DNA of 64,000 nt from Chalciporus piperatus (GCA_038093975.1 JBBPTG010000022.1:62001-126000); one strand, 5' to 3'; shown: positions 10,749 to 23,315, counted from the stretch's first letter. Numbers and translations are program-made. The notes: generated by a model not told the origin, from the sequence alone.

Positions 10749-11147
10749 CTAGACTGGGCTCTTCCAGCCTGTCTTTCCCCGAGATAAGTTAGCAGTCCAA
10801 ACCGAATGATGCTTGCCACCCCCGGAGGTAAGTGATATCCGGCGACCAGAGAGGTAACGCGTTGCATTCCTAAAATTTTCTCCTTTGATCGCAATGCGAT
10901 AACTACATACAGTATGTGAAGATGTAAGTACCTGAAAGGGTAAGTAAACGATCCAAGAAGAAATCTGCTGACCTTGTGCCAGATTGTCACCGCCGCGTAA
11001 TATCCCTCTTGGAATCCGCCAATTCGTCCTTGTCATGATCGCCGTGCACGGTGCAGGCTTAACCATCTTCGTGAGCATCCCTGGAGTCGCGTAGAACTGA
11101 AGATGCTCTGTCACATCTAACGAGCTGAGGATCAAGAAATGAGGCAT
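10749..11147 (-). CDS. Uncharacterised open frame between the two hydrolases
   Basis: A 132-codon frame on the minus strand starts MPHFLILSSLDVTEHLQFY. The part up to GGDNLAQ looks protein-like, and a GT donor directly after it suggests splicing. No family is recognised. It may be a gene remnant or non-coding. Confidence 0.2.
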   Translation of the reverse strand: MPHFLILSSLDVTEHLQFYATPGMLTKMVKPAPCTAIMTRTNWRIPRGILRGGDNLAQGQQISSWIVYLPFQVLTSSHTVCSYRIAIKGENFRNATRYLSGRRISLTSGGGKHHSVWTANLSRGKTGWKSPV

Positions 11148-11472
11148 CCAGCACTGCTACCAATCGCCAAATGGGTACGCCAACAAAATTTTCTAGGTAT
11201 AACCGGATGAAACCATGATGATTCGATCCTATGGATACCTTGCACTAATTACGACACTGGCAGACCCACGCATGACTTGATCTTGATGGAAGTCATATTG
11301 GATGTCGCAGGATGTGTTATTTTTAGTGCCGTGCTCGCAAGCGACCTCAGCAGCGAACGCTAGTATGTCCCCGAGTACATATCATACGCGTATTTGGTTT
11401 CATATAATTGACCCCGCATAAGTTCGGTTGGGCCCCGCGCAAGCCTTCCCTCGTCCACTGACTGTGCATCCC

Positions 11473-12948
11473 ATGAAGCTGCCATCCTATACGCTCGTCA
11501 ACCCTACTAGTTCTCTTTGGAGAGTTATTCAGCTCGCTGCTGCACTTGGCTTTGCATATACCCCTGTGGTTGCGCAAAGTCTTAGTGACTCAGAAATTTC
11601 ACTAGTCACCCAAGACCTTGCAGAGGGTGCCAGTCATAGGTGAGTCCTTCATTTCTAGACAAAGCTAGATCTTCCTCATAGTGTCTCCCAAGCTGGGAGT
11701 ATGGCACGCGTTCCGAGGTCTTGTTGGAGTACTACGCTCCGAGCTATTCCGTCTTATCCTCTTCCCCAGTCCCACCACCCCAACAGATACCCCCCAACCT
11801 ACAGGATGCTCTGAGCCCCGTTCTCGCCATTGCTCAAGCCATCGTCGCCAACCGCTCGAACTCGAACGGTGGTATCACTGGTCCCCAACCACTCATCTCA
11901 GATGCAGCTGCCGGAGATCCAGCTAGCATTGGTATGGCTGTTATTCTCGCGAACTGGACAGGTCAAGGCGCGAAAGACGGGCTCGATTACGCAGGTGCTG
12001 CGACGGATCAGCTCAATTTCCTGTTCCAAGATGTACCTCAAACCACGGACGGTGCTATCTCTCATCGTGTGGCCCAGTTACAACTCTGGTAAGCGAAGAA
12101 ACCATGATTTTTTTTTTTTGATTCGTGACCGGACGTGCGTTTAACTTTTGGTTTGTTGGTAGGAGTGACTCTGTATACATGGTACCACCCTTCTTGGCAT
12201 ATTATGGTGTCATTACGGAAAATCAGTCGCTGTTGGAAGAAGCGTATACCCAGATCAAGCTCTACCGCAATTACCTTCGGGACTCTTCGGTCGGTCTCTG
12301 GGAACATATCGTACTCGGGGAGGAGACGGATCCTGGACATTGGTCTACAGGTAATCCGGCGCGTTTTTGTTTCCGAGTGTATGCTGATCGGATGGGACAG
12401 GAAATGCATGGGCAGCGGCGGGAATGATCCGCGTCCTCGGAACGATTCAAAGGTCACAATACGCAGACGCGCTTACTTCCCAGCAAGTAGACCTCGCCAA
12501 TTGGATTTCAGAGATCCATGCAGGGATGTATGCGTATCTTGTCTGTACTCGGTCACCCATTATTCTGTTTGACCAACCGTTCTGACTCCGAGTCGCTCTC
12601 CAGGACTCTTCCAGTGGGTTATTCCACAACTACGCGGACGACTCGTCCACGTTCTTGGATTCGTCGTCGACGGCGCTTCTTGCGAGCTCAGTGTACCACT
12701 TGTCTCTTCTCTGGGGAGATCATACACACATTCCACAAGCTGAGTATTCGAGGAAGAGTCTTTCAGCTCCTTCCTCCTCCTCGTCCTCTGGATTGTTGCA
12801 TTTCGACTCAGACGGATGGCTCACCCCTGTCCCTGACCCTTACGAGTGGTCCTTGGAGGGATCGGACAGTCCGGAGGGCGAAGCCTTCGTTCTCTCCATG
12901 CAAGCCGCCTGGGAAGCCTGGGCTGCAGCTGGCTCGCAGGGTGCGTAA
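11473..12948 (+). CDS. Secreted six-hairpin glycosidase (GH105/GH88-like), copy 2
   Basis: A tandem paralogue of the gene at 8845 with the same five-exon structure and intron phases (introns after SH, LW, HWSTG and about AGMYAYL). The start MKLPSYTLVNP begins a signal peptide that ends near PVVAQ. Conserved segments are EYGTRSEVLLEYYAPSYS, LWSDSVYMVPPFLAYYG, GHWSTGNAWAAAGMIRVL and HNYADDSSTFLDSSSTALL. It ends at SQGA without the hydrophobic tail and most of the Ser/Thr linker of copy 1, so it is predicted to be fully secreted. A run of T residues lies in its second intron. Retained splice sites and frame indicate both copies are functional; substrate specificity is not shown. Confidence 0.76.
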
Positions 12949-13128
12949 CCCTCATTCGGGAATCTTCATCTCTGCCTGTCCTTGGTACAAGCTACGTCGT
13001 TGTTGTGCACACGAGACAAGTCCATTCCAATGTCCCTGTATACCCGCGAAAACCCAAATTACTATCTCTACACATACGTACGCAATAATGAGAAAAAGTC
13101 TCCAAAAAAAAAATCGATCCGGTATATG

Positions 13129-14412
13129 TTACACAAAGTGAGGAGAAGGCATAGAACTCTGGCAACTCTGATTCCACGAGCTTTCGTTTCGAGTCCACGA
13201 TGACGTCGTATATGACTCGAGGCTGATCGTCGTCAACGGGATATCGTGCGAAGTTCCGCTCTGAGAATATCTCGTCGGTCGCGTAAAATCATCGTCTGAA
13301 TCGGTGACCTCTAGTGTAGCCTGTGCAGACAAGGCGGTGGGGTTGGTCTCCCTAGGTAGTAGGTATCGGTACGTATACGTCACGATGACCAATAAATTGC
13401 AGATGAAGAGTGATAGCACCACCTTTGGTTACGATTCGAACGAGTCAGTACGAGTCAGGAGAGGCGAAAGGAGGGCGAAACTCACTTCGAGGTTAATGCC
13501 AGCAGTCATGCTGAGGAAATCAGAGGAAAGCCGACCGATCGTATGAAAGAGGGAAGCAACGGCCAGGAGGATGCTAGACGCGAAGATCGAAAGGATCATC
13601 CGCCGTTGACCCGACGGTAGCTTTACTCTCCAAAGCATGCAAAGGGGAAGCCCGACGAGGATGATGACGGAAATCATGTCAACTATACGTGGTGAATTCA
13701 TCAACCCAAGTTCCCATTCCTGAAACATGTTCAGACGAAAAGGAATTGTTTACTAACTTACGATTTCGATGATGGCGAACCACAGGTCCACTGAGCAGTA
13801 CGATCCTCCGTTGGCAACGACATTGTGATGCCAGGTCGTAGTTGAGGCACACCGCCAGATTTTTATGGTCAAGAGTGTTATCCCGGACGAAAAAATGAAC
13901 ACGGCAACGTAACGAGCACAGTTGAGGATGGCAGGTCTGTTGACAAGGCGGATGATGGAGTATAGAATGCTCATCCGCACCATTCTAATAGGTCAAGTTG
14001 AGGTGTTGATCCGCAGACAAGAGGAGCGCACCTACATGATGATTAAACCGAATGTAACGGTGTATATCCACGCTTCGATGATTTGGCGGGTTCCATCTAA
14101 ACGCGGGTTAGTAATTGATAATCTGTGAGCAAGGGACTCGCCGCGAGGTACTGACCACCTCTGAAGTCATCTGAGACACCCAGTTCAACTGTCGACCAAA
14201 CAATGCCGGTGAAGAATGCAGCCGTTGCCCATGCATCCTCCCACCAAAAGCGCCCAATTCTGAGACGGAAGTATAACCTCCAAAAGGTCAGGACCAGCCC
14301 CAGAACGGCAAAAATCCCGAGGATGACTGAACAAGGTAGAAGACGGGTGAGCGGTGAAAGGTCTCACAAACTCAAACGTACCTCGTTGAAGCCCGTCATT
14401 CGTCAGAGTCAT
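13129..14412 (-). CDS. Seven-helix membrane protein (PTH11/rhodopsin-domain-like), copy 1
   Basis: Spliced gene on the minus strand. Exon 1 is MTLTNDGLQR; later exons give about seven hydrophobic helices: ILGIFAVLGLVLTFWRLYF, the RFWWEDAWATAAFFTGIVW segment, EAWIYTVTFGLII, RMSILYSIIRL, FIFSSGITLLTIKIW, MISVIILVGLPLCMLW and LSLFICNLLVIVTYTYRYL. The cytosolic C-terminus is acidic and Ser/Thr-rich (DSDDDFTRPTR). The RFWWEDAW and RMSILYSIIRL motifs are shared with copy 2 at 15461. This fungal family resembles GPCR-like PTH11/rhodopsin-domain proteins, with unknown ligands. Intron positions were read from GT/AG signals and agreement with copy 2. Confidence 0.75.
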
Positions 14413-15460
14413 GTTGAACCAGGTTGGGTGCTTTAGCTCGTATCAACCGACCCCGGATGTGTACGACGCATGCGGGTTGAGACCACAGTACGCAACAGTG
14501 CCGCTCCTCGTCCTCCTTAAACAGGAACAAGACGCAGGCAAAAAAAATCGCCTTCAAGTCGTTGGCAGCAGCTAGTCCTCAATCGAGCTGAGAGAATGGT
14601 GTGAGATGGTGCGGGTGGTAAGCAAGTTACCTGTGTCGACGGCGGCCTCAGCTCAACAGCAGCGCGTCTTCAAGTTGATCCATAAGCCGACGGGCCAGTT
14701 GCGTACCTCAATGTACCTCAATCTGCACATTGATGGATTAATGGCTAGAAAGTCTACCTGCATCTTAGCGGGCCCCCTGACAGCTCCCGACAAAACCTCG
14801 GTTTGCATGAAAGACTTACCCGTCCGCTTATTGTGATCAAGCCCCCCCAACCTGAAAATTGGGTCTTGACCCTGATCCGCCCGACTTGATTCTGTTGTTG
14901 TGATCGCAGATATTTCTTGAGTCGCTGCGACGCCACCATCCCCTCAGCGCTGCATCGTGTGCAACATGCAACTCCAAAGCGCCCGCATTCGGCCTTGCTC
15001 GCTCTCGAATTATCCTCGAGCAGCCCGCAAGCGACTCGGACGCTATAGTGTGAACAACTGGGAGTGTTAGACTTCGTCTGACAGAAAAAATTGCAACGAA
15101 TCAAATGGTTTCCTCGGGTAAGTAGGATATCATTTATATACTTATTATGCCATCAAGTTTAGGTTGTCTAGCCGTCTAGCGGCTGCAGCAGGAGGGAGAA
15201 GTCAAAGCTTTGGAGCGGAAGATACACAGCTCACCGTGTCATGACGATTGGTTGGGTTATCAAAGTACAAATTGCCCCTATACAGTCTCGCGAAATACGT
15301 GAAACAGATTCCATCTCTTGATACATGATACAAGTCGAATCTGGAAAGGATTATCGACTGTCATGTGTATTGTTTATTAGGTCGAGCCGTCATCTACTGG
15401 AGACAAGCAAGGAATAAATGTCCTCCGTCCGGTATGCATATGGATACAAGATAATATAAA
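14413..15460. other. Spacer between the two seven-helix genes
   Basis: About 1 kb with no supported coding frame. It contains the promoter of copy 1 on the side near 14.4 kb and the 3' flank of copy 2. A few A/T runs are present; I see no repeat shared with the rest of the window. Confidence 0.4.
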
Positions 15461-16726
15461 CTAATGATCATGACATGAATGGTCTGCTGCTGAAGCTCGG
15501 TCACTCTCACACAGTGATATCGAGTCCGACTCAAGGTCGATCGTCGTCAGGGACATAATTGTCGAACCCTGGATCTGCCTTGTTGGTCGCGTGAAATCAT
15601 CGTCGTCGGTCGGGTTGGCATCCGCCGGAATATCTCCGGAGCTAACCTCTCCAGGAATCACGTAGCGGTACATGAATGTCACGACGACCAACAGATTGCA
15701 GATGAAGAGCGATAGTACCACCTTTTCGGATGGTCACATGATATTGTCAGTACGGATCTGGAGAAGTGGGAAGCAAAGCGAACGCACTTCGATGTTGAGA
15801 GCAGCAGTCATGTCGAGGAAATCAAGGCATTGCTGGCCGACGGCATGGAAAATGGATGCGATTGCGAGGACGGTGCTGGAAGCGAAGATAGCAAGGATCA
15901 TTCTTCGCTGGTGTGATGGCAACTTTACGTTCCACAGCATGCATAAAGGAAGTGCGACGAGAATCGCGATGGAAACGAGGTCAGCTACATATATTTGGCG
16001 GGTATGTCAACAGGTGTATTGGAAAGGACGTTTGTACTATACTTACTTACGACTTCAACGATGGCGGGCTGCGCCATGGGTATGCAGTATGGTTCGCCGT
16101 CCCCCATTGGATAGCTGAAGTGTGAGGAGCATTGCCAAGCTTTCAAGGTGATAAGTACCACACAAGATGAGACGAAGAATGTAGCGAAGTAGAGAGTAAC
16201 ACGAAGGAAGGCGGAACCTTTGGTAGCAAGGCGGATGATGGAAAACAGTATGCTCATGCGCACTGCCCTAGTACAAAGATGTCTGGGTCATGCATCAAAT
16301 AGCGAACGAGAGGAGGTGCACGTACGTAACGAGGGAGGTGAATGCAAGGGTGTATATCCATGCCTTCACAGTCTGGATGTGGATATCTATACGTAGGTCA
16401 GCGACTGACAAAGCCAGCCTAGCCTCAAAGCTACACGCTGACCGTTGTGCGTGTCAATCCACTCTACTGTTAACCACGTTATGCCTGTGAATAACGCAAC
16501 CGTCGCCCATGCGTCCTCCCACCAGAAGCGTCCAATTTTGAGACGGAAGTATATCCTCCATGTGGTTATAAGAAGCCCCACAACGACGAAACCACCCAAA
16601 ATGGCTGATAGAAGGAGTGAGCGATGAGCGCTTTTCGCCCCGATGATATGGAACGAAACGCACCTCGCACCAGTATAACACGGGGGTCAGCCAGGATGCC
16701 AGTGACAGGGAGGAGGATGAAGTCAA
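15461..16726 (-). CDS. Seven-helix membrane protein (PTH11/rhodopsin-domain-like), copy 2
   Basis: Tandem paralogue of the gene at 13129 with the same helix order and exon pattern. It starts MTSSSSLSLASWLTPVLYW at 16726. Matching segments include VILGGFVVVGLLITTWRIYF, RFWWEDAWATVALFTGITW, KAWIYTLAF, RMSILFSIIRL, LPLCMLWNVKLPSHQRRMIL and LSLFICNLLVVVTFMYRYV. The C-terminus again carries an acidic DDDDFTRPTR motif, conserved between otherwise divergent tails and so a candidate sorting or G-protein-coupling signal (inference). Function is unknown; it is predicted to be in the plasma membrane. Confidence 0.75.
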
Positions 16727-18053
16727 CCTGGTCGCGTCATATCAGATTCTGATATATATGTAGTGCATTGTTGACAGTGCACATGAATTGCACATGTGGT
16801 TAGCGGGTTCACTTGCCAAGACTCACAGGGGTCCCGCCTGTCATAGCTAGCCATCGGGACACCTTTCAAACGGTCAGCCCTCCGCCTGACCTCCCCACTG
16901 GACCCAAGTGGCCCCACACCCACCACTCAAAAATTATGCTCTAACCAACCATTACTAGGTGAGCGATGGGAGATCCCCAATCTAGCCTTCTGCCGCTTGG
17001 CTTGTACATACCGGCGGCTATCATGACCGCTCATAGTGATGACGTGCGGAACCCTGCGGAACCCGAAAACCAATATTGGGATGACCGGGACTCCTTGAGA
17101 TGGCTGTACTCCCTAGTCTCCAGTTGCCGACCTAATAAACAATATGACAGTCGATATTGTTTATGTACTCCCTCGGTTCTGGACCTGTCTGGACCGAGAT
17201 ACTATCACCGAACGAGTGGTGCAAAATTTTTCAGTAGATTGAGCACCTCAAGCAAGTCAACTACAGTACGTACGAGGTGAGTTTGTCAATACCCACTTGT
17301 CATTTAGACTCCAATTGGTTTGGCCTTGGCATCATCAATGTCATGGTTGGTACTCCAAAGTTCTCGATCTTCCCTGCCCTGCCAGAACTCATCGATCTCA
17401 ATCGACTGCTTACTAGCGACTGCTATGACTGAGCTGCTGGTCTGGAACCGTGGAATATCCTTGCACATGCCAAAACACGAATTGGTACGAACATTTCATT
17501 GCCTGCATACGGTACCTTCCAAGTTATCTGTCTCTTGCTGAAGAAGTAGGTTGCCTACTCCATGCGCATGGTACAGATTCCCTGCTTTTCTACGATGTCA
17601 ATGTTTACTCCGCCCCACGAGGAGTAACAGGTGCCCTTTTCAGACCGTCCGCTGAAGTCGACTTTATTCATTTGTCCGCTCTTTGACCTTGGTAAGAACG
17701 AGGTCCCTCCAGCAGACTTCATCATCGTGTTTCCCAGTTCAAACTCCATCTCCTGGCAATCGGTGTCGGAACAGGTTCCCGCTATGACCTCCAAGGAGCT
17801 CGTGTTATGTTATGTGCTGGCAGAATTCTTCATATCTGATGTTTTTCGCAATGCAGCCGGATGACGAGTTTTTAAGATTCTTTTGGATGCTCTCATCATA
17901 CCCTTCGGATCCCGTTTCCCCGAGAAGTATTCTTTGCAATGTACGAAGGGCTGCACAGTGCACGAGGTTCTGTGGGGGCTTTGCACATTCGTACATACAA
18001 GTACACGATTCAAATAAATAGGTCAAGTAAGATGGCATCTGCCCAGATACCCC
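16727..18053. other. Spacer, nothing recognised
   Basis: About 1.3 kb without a convincing gene. Short overlapping frames exist on both strands but none shows a domain, a paralogue or a clear exon structure. The far end is the 3' flank of the GH89 gene. Confidence 0.4.
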
Positions 18054-20391
18054 CTACGCGCCATACTTGACAACCAGCATCTGTGCAAGCTCCAACGAAT
18101 CCCCACTGCCTTCCCGCTCTTGCAAGCCGACGCCAGTACTGGTCTGCATGTCCCACGCCTCCCCAATCGAAATCATGATGCCTGTCACGGCGGTGGCATT
18201 GTACCTCGTCCCATTCTGCTTGCAATCCACCAGATAGCCTACGAACGCCTCCCAGCGAGGTAGGTAATACCCATTCACGAGTCCTCCCCACTGTTTCGAG
18301 GCGTAGTCGTTGATCTGGCCCGTTGGACCCCAGAGCGTGATCTGGTTACGGGCGGTGTATTCAAGGTAGGCCGCATAGGTCGCGTTGCCGTGTGACCAGC
18401 TCCGAGCGGCGTTGAGCCAGTTGGAGAGGAGGAAGTGTGAGTCCGAGCTTAGGATGTGGTCCAGGTCGTTCAGGAGCTCCAAGAGAGGCTGTCCAGCCGC
18501 CTTGACCGCCGACGCGTCCGATGTCGCGGACGAAAAGGTGCTTACGAGGGTCTGGTAGAGATCGATGAACCGGTTGGCAAGCAGCTGGCGCGCCACGTCA
18601 ACGGCGTCGTAACGGAACTCTGGAACAGAGAGGAGCTCTGAGCAATTTTGGACGGCCTGGATCAACATCTGCAAAGCGGGGACGATGGTGGTGTTGGTGT
18701 CATAGGGAACGAGGGTTGGATGGTGTCCAGTACGGTTCACGAGGCCGGTCAACGCGGGAGCAAGTTCGAGGATGCTCTTGATGGTCGCTTGTGATGAGGG
18801 GTCTTGGTTATTGTACACGGTCGCACCGAGCAGCTGCCAAGCATCAACAGCAGCGGTGGGGAGCTGGGGAACGTTGTATCGCCTCGATACCCACGAGGAG
18901 ACATACGATGTTCGATTGATGACCGAAGGTGACCACGCCTGGTCGAGGAGGACATCATACACAATCTCGTTCCCTTCCAAACCTTCCGGTGACAAACCCA
19001 TGCCAACCATGGAGTTCCCAGGGGTCGAGAGTGCAGCCAGAGGTGCAGCCGTGATGTTGACAAAGTTGCCCTCGAGACCCATGTTTCCTCCATAGCCATG
19101 GAGTTCGCACCAGATCCACTGTTTTCCATAGTATGAATCCAATCTCTGCCATTGAGGCTGTGTCTCGCTATAGAGATCCAGGATGATCATGCTGTCGTTG
19201 CCTGGGACTCCCCCAAGATACGCTTGGACAAGTTCTGTGGTCCAGAAGGTCTCTGAGCTGAAAAACATCCAACCCTGCATCAACCAGATAGCTTCAGGAT
19301 CAGCTGCGCGCAAGCTGGCAAACGTGTTTGACGCAATAATCTGTAAATAAGTGGCATTATTGCTGTATGGGTTGTTCTCGTTGTACTGGTCGAGTGTGTA
19401 AATATGGGTCACGTTTCCGTAAGCAGCGGCCTGTTTTTGGATGAACGATTTCTGGAGAGTTGCGAAAAGAGGGTCGAAAGGTTCAAGGAAAGAGTCGTTG
19501 GAGTAAGTCGAGGGGAATCCACTCCATTCGGCCCCCATAACGATAGATGCGTTCGGGTATAGGGTAGAGAGAGCAGGAGGGACGAAGCCGGTGAATGAAG
19601 GAAGGACCGGGGTCATTCCGAGCTCGACCATGCGTGGGATGAGCTTCTTCTGCAACTCGAACTGGTCATCGACCCACTGCATTGGCAGGTTCCCTCCCCA
19701 ACTACCCTGAATGTTTCCGAAGCGGTTCCAAGCTTGGAATGGTGGTCCAGACAGGAAATCGGCGATGTCGGTGTCGTTGAGTCCAACTTCACGGAAGACC
19801 TTGGTGAGAATGTATTCGTAGCCAACCCACGCAAGAGGGAGGTTGACGCCGCGAAGTGACATCCAGTCGAGAAGAAGTTCCCAGTCATCGAAAGAGTAAA
19901 ACGCGGTGGTGTAGCTGAAGGTGACCGTATTGAAGAAGTAGCGGTACTCGACGATGGAAGTCCGCGTCACCGGTTGGCCAACAGGAGGTAATTCTTTGGG
20001 GAGCTCATCGAGCCTCGAGCCGGTCCACCAGATGTCGACACCACCATATTCTGTGAGGTACCTGGTACGGACATACTCTCAATCTCTCGGATATACGAAA
20101 CGTCAAAAGGACCACGCACGTGTACAGACCCCTAGCGCACGCGCTGATCGTGGTACACTCCACATTTATCTTGGCCGATTGTCGTCCTGCATCGCTCAGA
20201 GTGAAACTATCGAGTGTGCCATTGCCGGGCGTTAAAACGAAATGAAAAGAGTGGCTGTGGGATGGAATCCGTCTCTCGACCAAATCGTAGAGACCACCAA
20301 AGCTGTTAGACTCTCCCGAGCCCGCTTTCGTAGCTTGCACCAAGCCTGAAACTGAGGCGATGGAGAGGACGAATCCAGCTAGGAATTTCAT
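18054..20391 (-). CDS. Secreted alpha-N-acetylglucosaminidase (GH89, NAGLU-like)
   Basis: Two exons on the minus strand: 20391-20120 and 20061-18054. The protein starts MKFLAGFVLSIASVSGLVQA, a clear signal peptide. A small N-terminal beta domain follows, then the junction ARGLYT/YLTEYGGVDIWW and the catalytic TIM barrel (YRYFFNTVTFSYTTAFYSFD). The motif YTLDQYNENNPYS matches the region of the NAGLU catalytic Glu, and SPEGLEGNEIVYDVLLDQAW matches the second catalytic Glu region. GH89 enzymes release terminal alpha-linked N-acetylglucosamine, as in heparan-type glycans or mucin glycans. Length (about 730 residues) fits the family. Many N-x-S/T sites agree with secretion. No partner genes are adjacent. 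Confidence 0.93.
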
Positions 20392-20836
20392 GGCACACAG
20401 GTGCCTTTCAGTGAGAGTGAAGAATAAACGGATAGTAGGAACAAAGTAATGATCAGGTCACTAAAGGTCACTAACTGTCACTTGCCACACTCGCTTTTAT
20501 GTAGAGACCTCGAGAGTACCCACGAATGTCAAACTTGAAACTGAGAGCCCACGACTGTCAAAACTGCGAACGTTTGAAAAATGGGTTTGCGTGAAACAAC
20601 ATGGCTGTGAAGCAGACGATCGCTTGTCGACTCTCGTGAGCCAACGAGGACTCTGATTGGACCGGAACACCCGAGCGTCGGCTAAGTAGTTTACAACTAG
20701 ATTTGGAGACACCATGCACGACACCGAGAAATTTCTTACGAGTAGTTCCAATCCACAGGAGTAGAAATCAAGGTCAAGGATCTGGTACGCCAACGGAAGA
20801 GACGTTGTTGAGCACGCCGTCCGACGAGATCCAATT

Positions 20837-22740
20837 TTGCCAAGGGATGACATTGGGTATGGTCGGAGAGACGGGTTGGAAGGGGTGGACCGCACGGACG
20901 CGCATCTCATGCATGATGAACAGGGAGGGCAAGGGAGCATGGCAATCCCTGATGAGTTCACTCCTTCTCAACTTGAATGCAATGACGACACTATCGGCGT
21001 GTTGTCCAGACTCCATAGTATCTGTGCCGGCTCGAGTGATTCACCTCAGTCTTACTCGTTTAAAGCCTCACCGAACATCCATAACTCACTCAAGCCCTCC
21101 GACACCGCGGGCACCCTGACAGAATCAAAACACCTGCTCGATGAAGCACGTCAAGAGTTCAACGAGTCGGAGGACCATGGGCGATCTCAGCCCTGCATCA
21201 AGCACGCGTTTACACATTTGCCCGCAAGCGCCGTCGGCAAGGCAAGTTTTCGCCCCCAAAATAATTCGATTCATCAACAAGAATTTGACGAATCGTTCCT
21301 CGACGCGTGATAGACTGCTCTTCTCAGAGAAGTTCTATCGTGCGGCAGGTATCATGTCTTCACTTCGACCTCCGGATTCCCGGATTTGTGGACGTCAGCA
21401 GTCTCTATATGAGCCCGAGCCAGCATATGGAACGATATTGCGAGGGTCTTTCACCAAACACGCCGGGATTTGAGGAGTTCCGAAGAGAAGCACACTGCTT
21501 CAGGGTACACACTTAGGACATAATGGAACTGGTCGACGACAGGATCAAACCAACCGCTTCTTGATAGAACTATCGCCTCAACGTCGAACGGAGGCTGTCA
21601 GACGCACCTGTCGGGAACGTGGGGTCGCAAGTACGAAGAAGCGATATCGCTCGGCTGATGGAACTCTTCCAGGTACGACTATTTGTTCCTCTCCTCAAAG
21701 TTCCGACCGAATCTCGATTATCGTAGAGTTCTCTGGTCAAATACGCAAAATTTGAACCACCGGAAGATGTCGAAGCACTTGGCCACCAAGGGCGAAAGGA
21801 GTCTGACATATCCTCAGATTGAAGTTAGAACGACCTCAGGTGAATAACTCGCCGCGTGAGAGTCGGTGGTTCTTCAAGCGGATTGGCAAGAAGAGCCACG
21901 AGAGCGCTCGTGGGATGTCAGACATTCTTCGATGATCGGGGAACCCGAAAAGCTGTCCAAAAAGATGCCGGTCCTGTTCTTCAACGAAGCACACACATTG
22001 TTCGTCTCGATTTAAAATTTCTCTTATATCCACTTCAACCTATCTCAAATTCAGACCGACATTGATTCAGTCGACGGAGACGATGAACTGCTTGCTGGAT
22101 TCGATGCTTATTTTGACACAACAAGACCGACTCTCCCATGTCATCCGACATGGCGCGGGCAAATCCTTTCTAACTTACCAGACCTGGCTCCGTCGAATGA
22201 ATCCTGTACAACAATGCAAGATCATCACGATCGATTTTTGTATGCAGCGCGAGACCTTGGAACGGATACTGCCTGTCTGCGGCATCGCTCTCCGCTGCTC
22301 GACCTCATCGACTCGTTTTGTAGCTAATGCTGGCGGAAACCTCGATAGTGCGTACACGTTTACAAAGGGAACTGCCATTACTAACACTTTGGACTAGTCA
22401 AACAAAGTTCTCGCTTTCTTCAAGCACACGCTACCCTCAATCTCCATATCGTCCATTCTTCTCGAGTCGCCGCGGCAGCCGATGCACGAGATCCCACCAC
22501 TCCATCCACACCAGCTCCTCGACCCCGATCCAGCGGTCCTGACGCTCTCCACGCAGGTCTCGGCCCAGCAGTCTTCAAATCCTATTCTTCCCATCGCGAC
22601 TCCTCCTGCGTAGACTACTCCACCGACTCCAGCGCGATGCAACTCCTCAAGGTCATGAGTAAACCCAGTCAACCCGGCACGCAGCACCTTCCCTATTTCC
22701 TGCTCTGTCGGGAGATCGGCATGCGGGCGGTAGATGGGAT
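20837..22740 (+). pseudogene. P-loop NTPase (AAA/STAND-like) relic, left copy
   Basis: Recognisable pieces of a fungal P-loop NTPase family appear in changing frames. They include KPSDTAGTLTESKHLLDEA, TALLREVLS after a GC-donor intron, FDLRIPGFVDVSSLYMSPS, the Walker B region PVLFFNEAH, CLLDSMLILTQQDRLSHVI and QSSRFLQAHATLNLHIVHSS, ending in LPYFLLCREIGMRAVDGM. Roughly 90 nt present in the right copy are missing before Walker A, removing the strand and first Gly of GxxxxGK. Walker B has Asn where the right copy has Asp. A one-base frame break after the Walker A exon is shared with the right copy. Homology stops abruptly at 22740, where cyclophilin-locus sequence begins. A non-functional gene is very likely; the parent family is inferred from motif memory. 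Confidence 0.72.
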
Positions 22741-23315
22741 GAAAATCTTGCGGGGAACGCTCCATGAGGTGTTGCGACTTGGAGTGCCTTTGCGGCTAGT
22801 CTCCCCAAACCAGACTCTCAATGAGTAGAAGACGTCGCACTCGAGAGCACGGGCCATCATACAGTCGACCGCAATCGAGCTGCGTGCGGGGTTGAGTTTG
22901 CATATGTATGTCGTGAAGTAGGAAGTTGGTAGCGAGCGCTGAGAACGGCTGAGTATTTTTCCTGTCATGTCACTCTTCCCTTCTACAACGAACTCCTCCA
23001 CTTCACCCAAAACCCGCCAAACTCTTCAGACTCCTCATCGTCCTTCATGTCTTTTATCTTCCGCAGGTTCACCTCTTCAACCGCCTCGTCGACTACACCC
23101 GCCACATCATCCTCCATCGTGAAGCGAGTCAGTCGCCACTAGCCTCGATGGAACACACTGTCCGCATTCGTCGCATTCTCTCGCTTTCCTGGACTGTTTC
23201 TGGCCCTCACAGTTCGACCTCTCGATTGCCTCGATTGCCGCCGGACGCATCGTCTTCAAGCTCTATGACGACGTCGTCCCACTGACAGCTCGCAACTTTC
23301 GTGCGGAGGGGGCAA
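22741..23315 (+). pseudogene. Captured 5' piece of the cyclophilin gene (left arm)
   Basis: This block matches, in the same sense as the cyclophilin coding strand, the 5' flank and first exons of the intact cyclophilin at 47.97-48.57 kb. Its coding end reads [17 protein letters not shown] and then stops, followed by unrelated sequence. The rest of the gene (active-site FHRIIPE, NTNGSQFF) is absent. The same piece, with the same 5' breakpoint, sits in the right arm at 52.73-53.29 kb, so it was captured before the arm duplicated. Confidence 0.75.

Noticed and set aside
16966..17686. Candidate gene between the seven-helix pair and GH89
   Set aside because: Overlapping short frames in different phases, no domain, no paralogue and no consistent intron joins.
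22394..22765. Antisense frame of 123 codons in the NTPase C-terminus, repeated at 53.2-53.6 kb
   Set aside because: The opposite strand carries the QSSRFLQAHATLNLH region of the NTPase; repetition is explained by the arm duplication.
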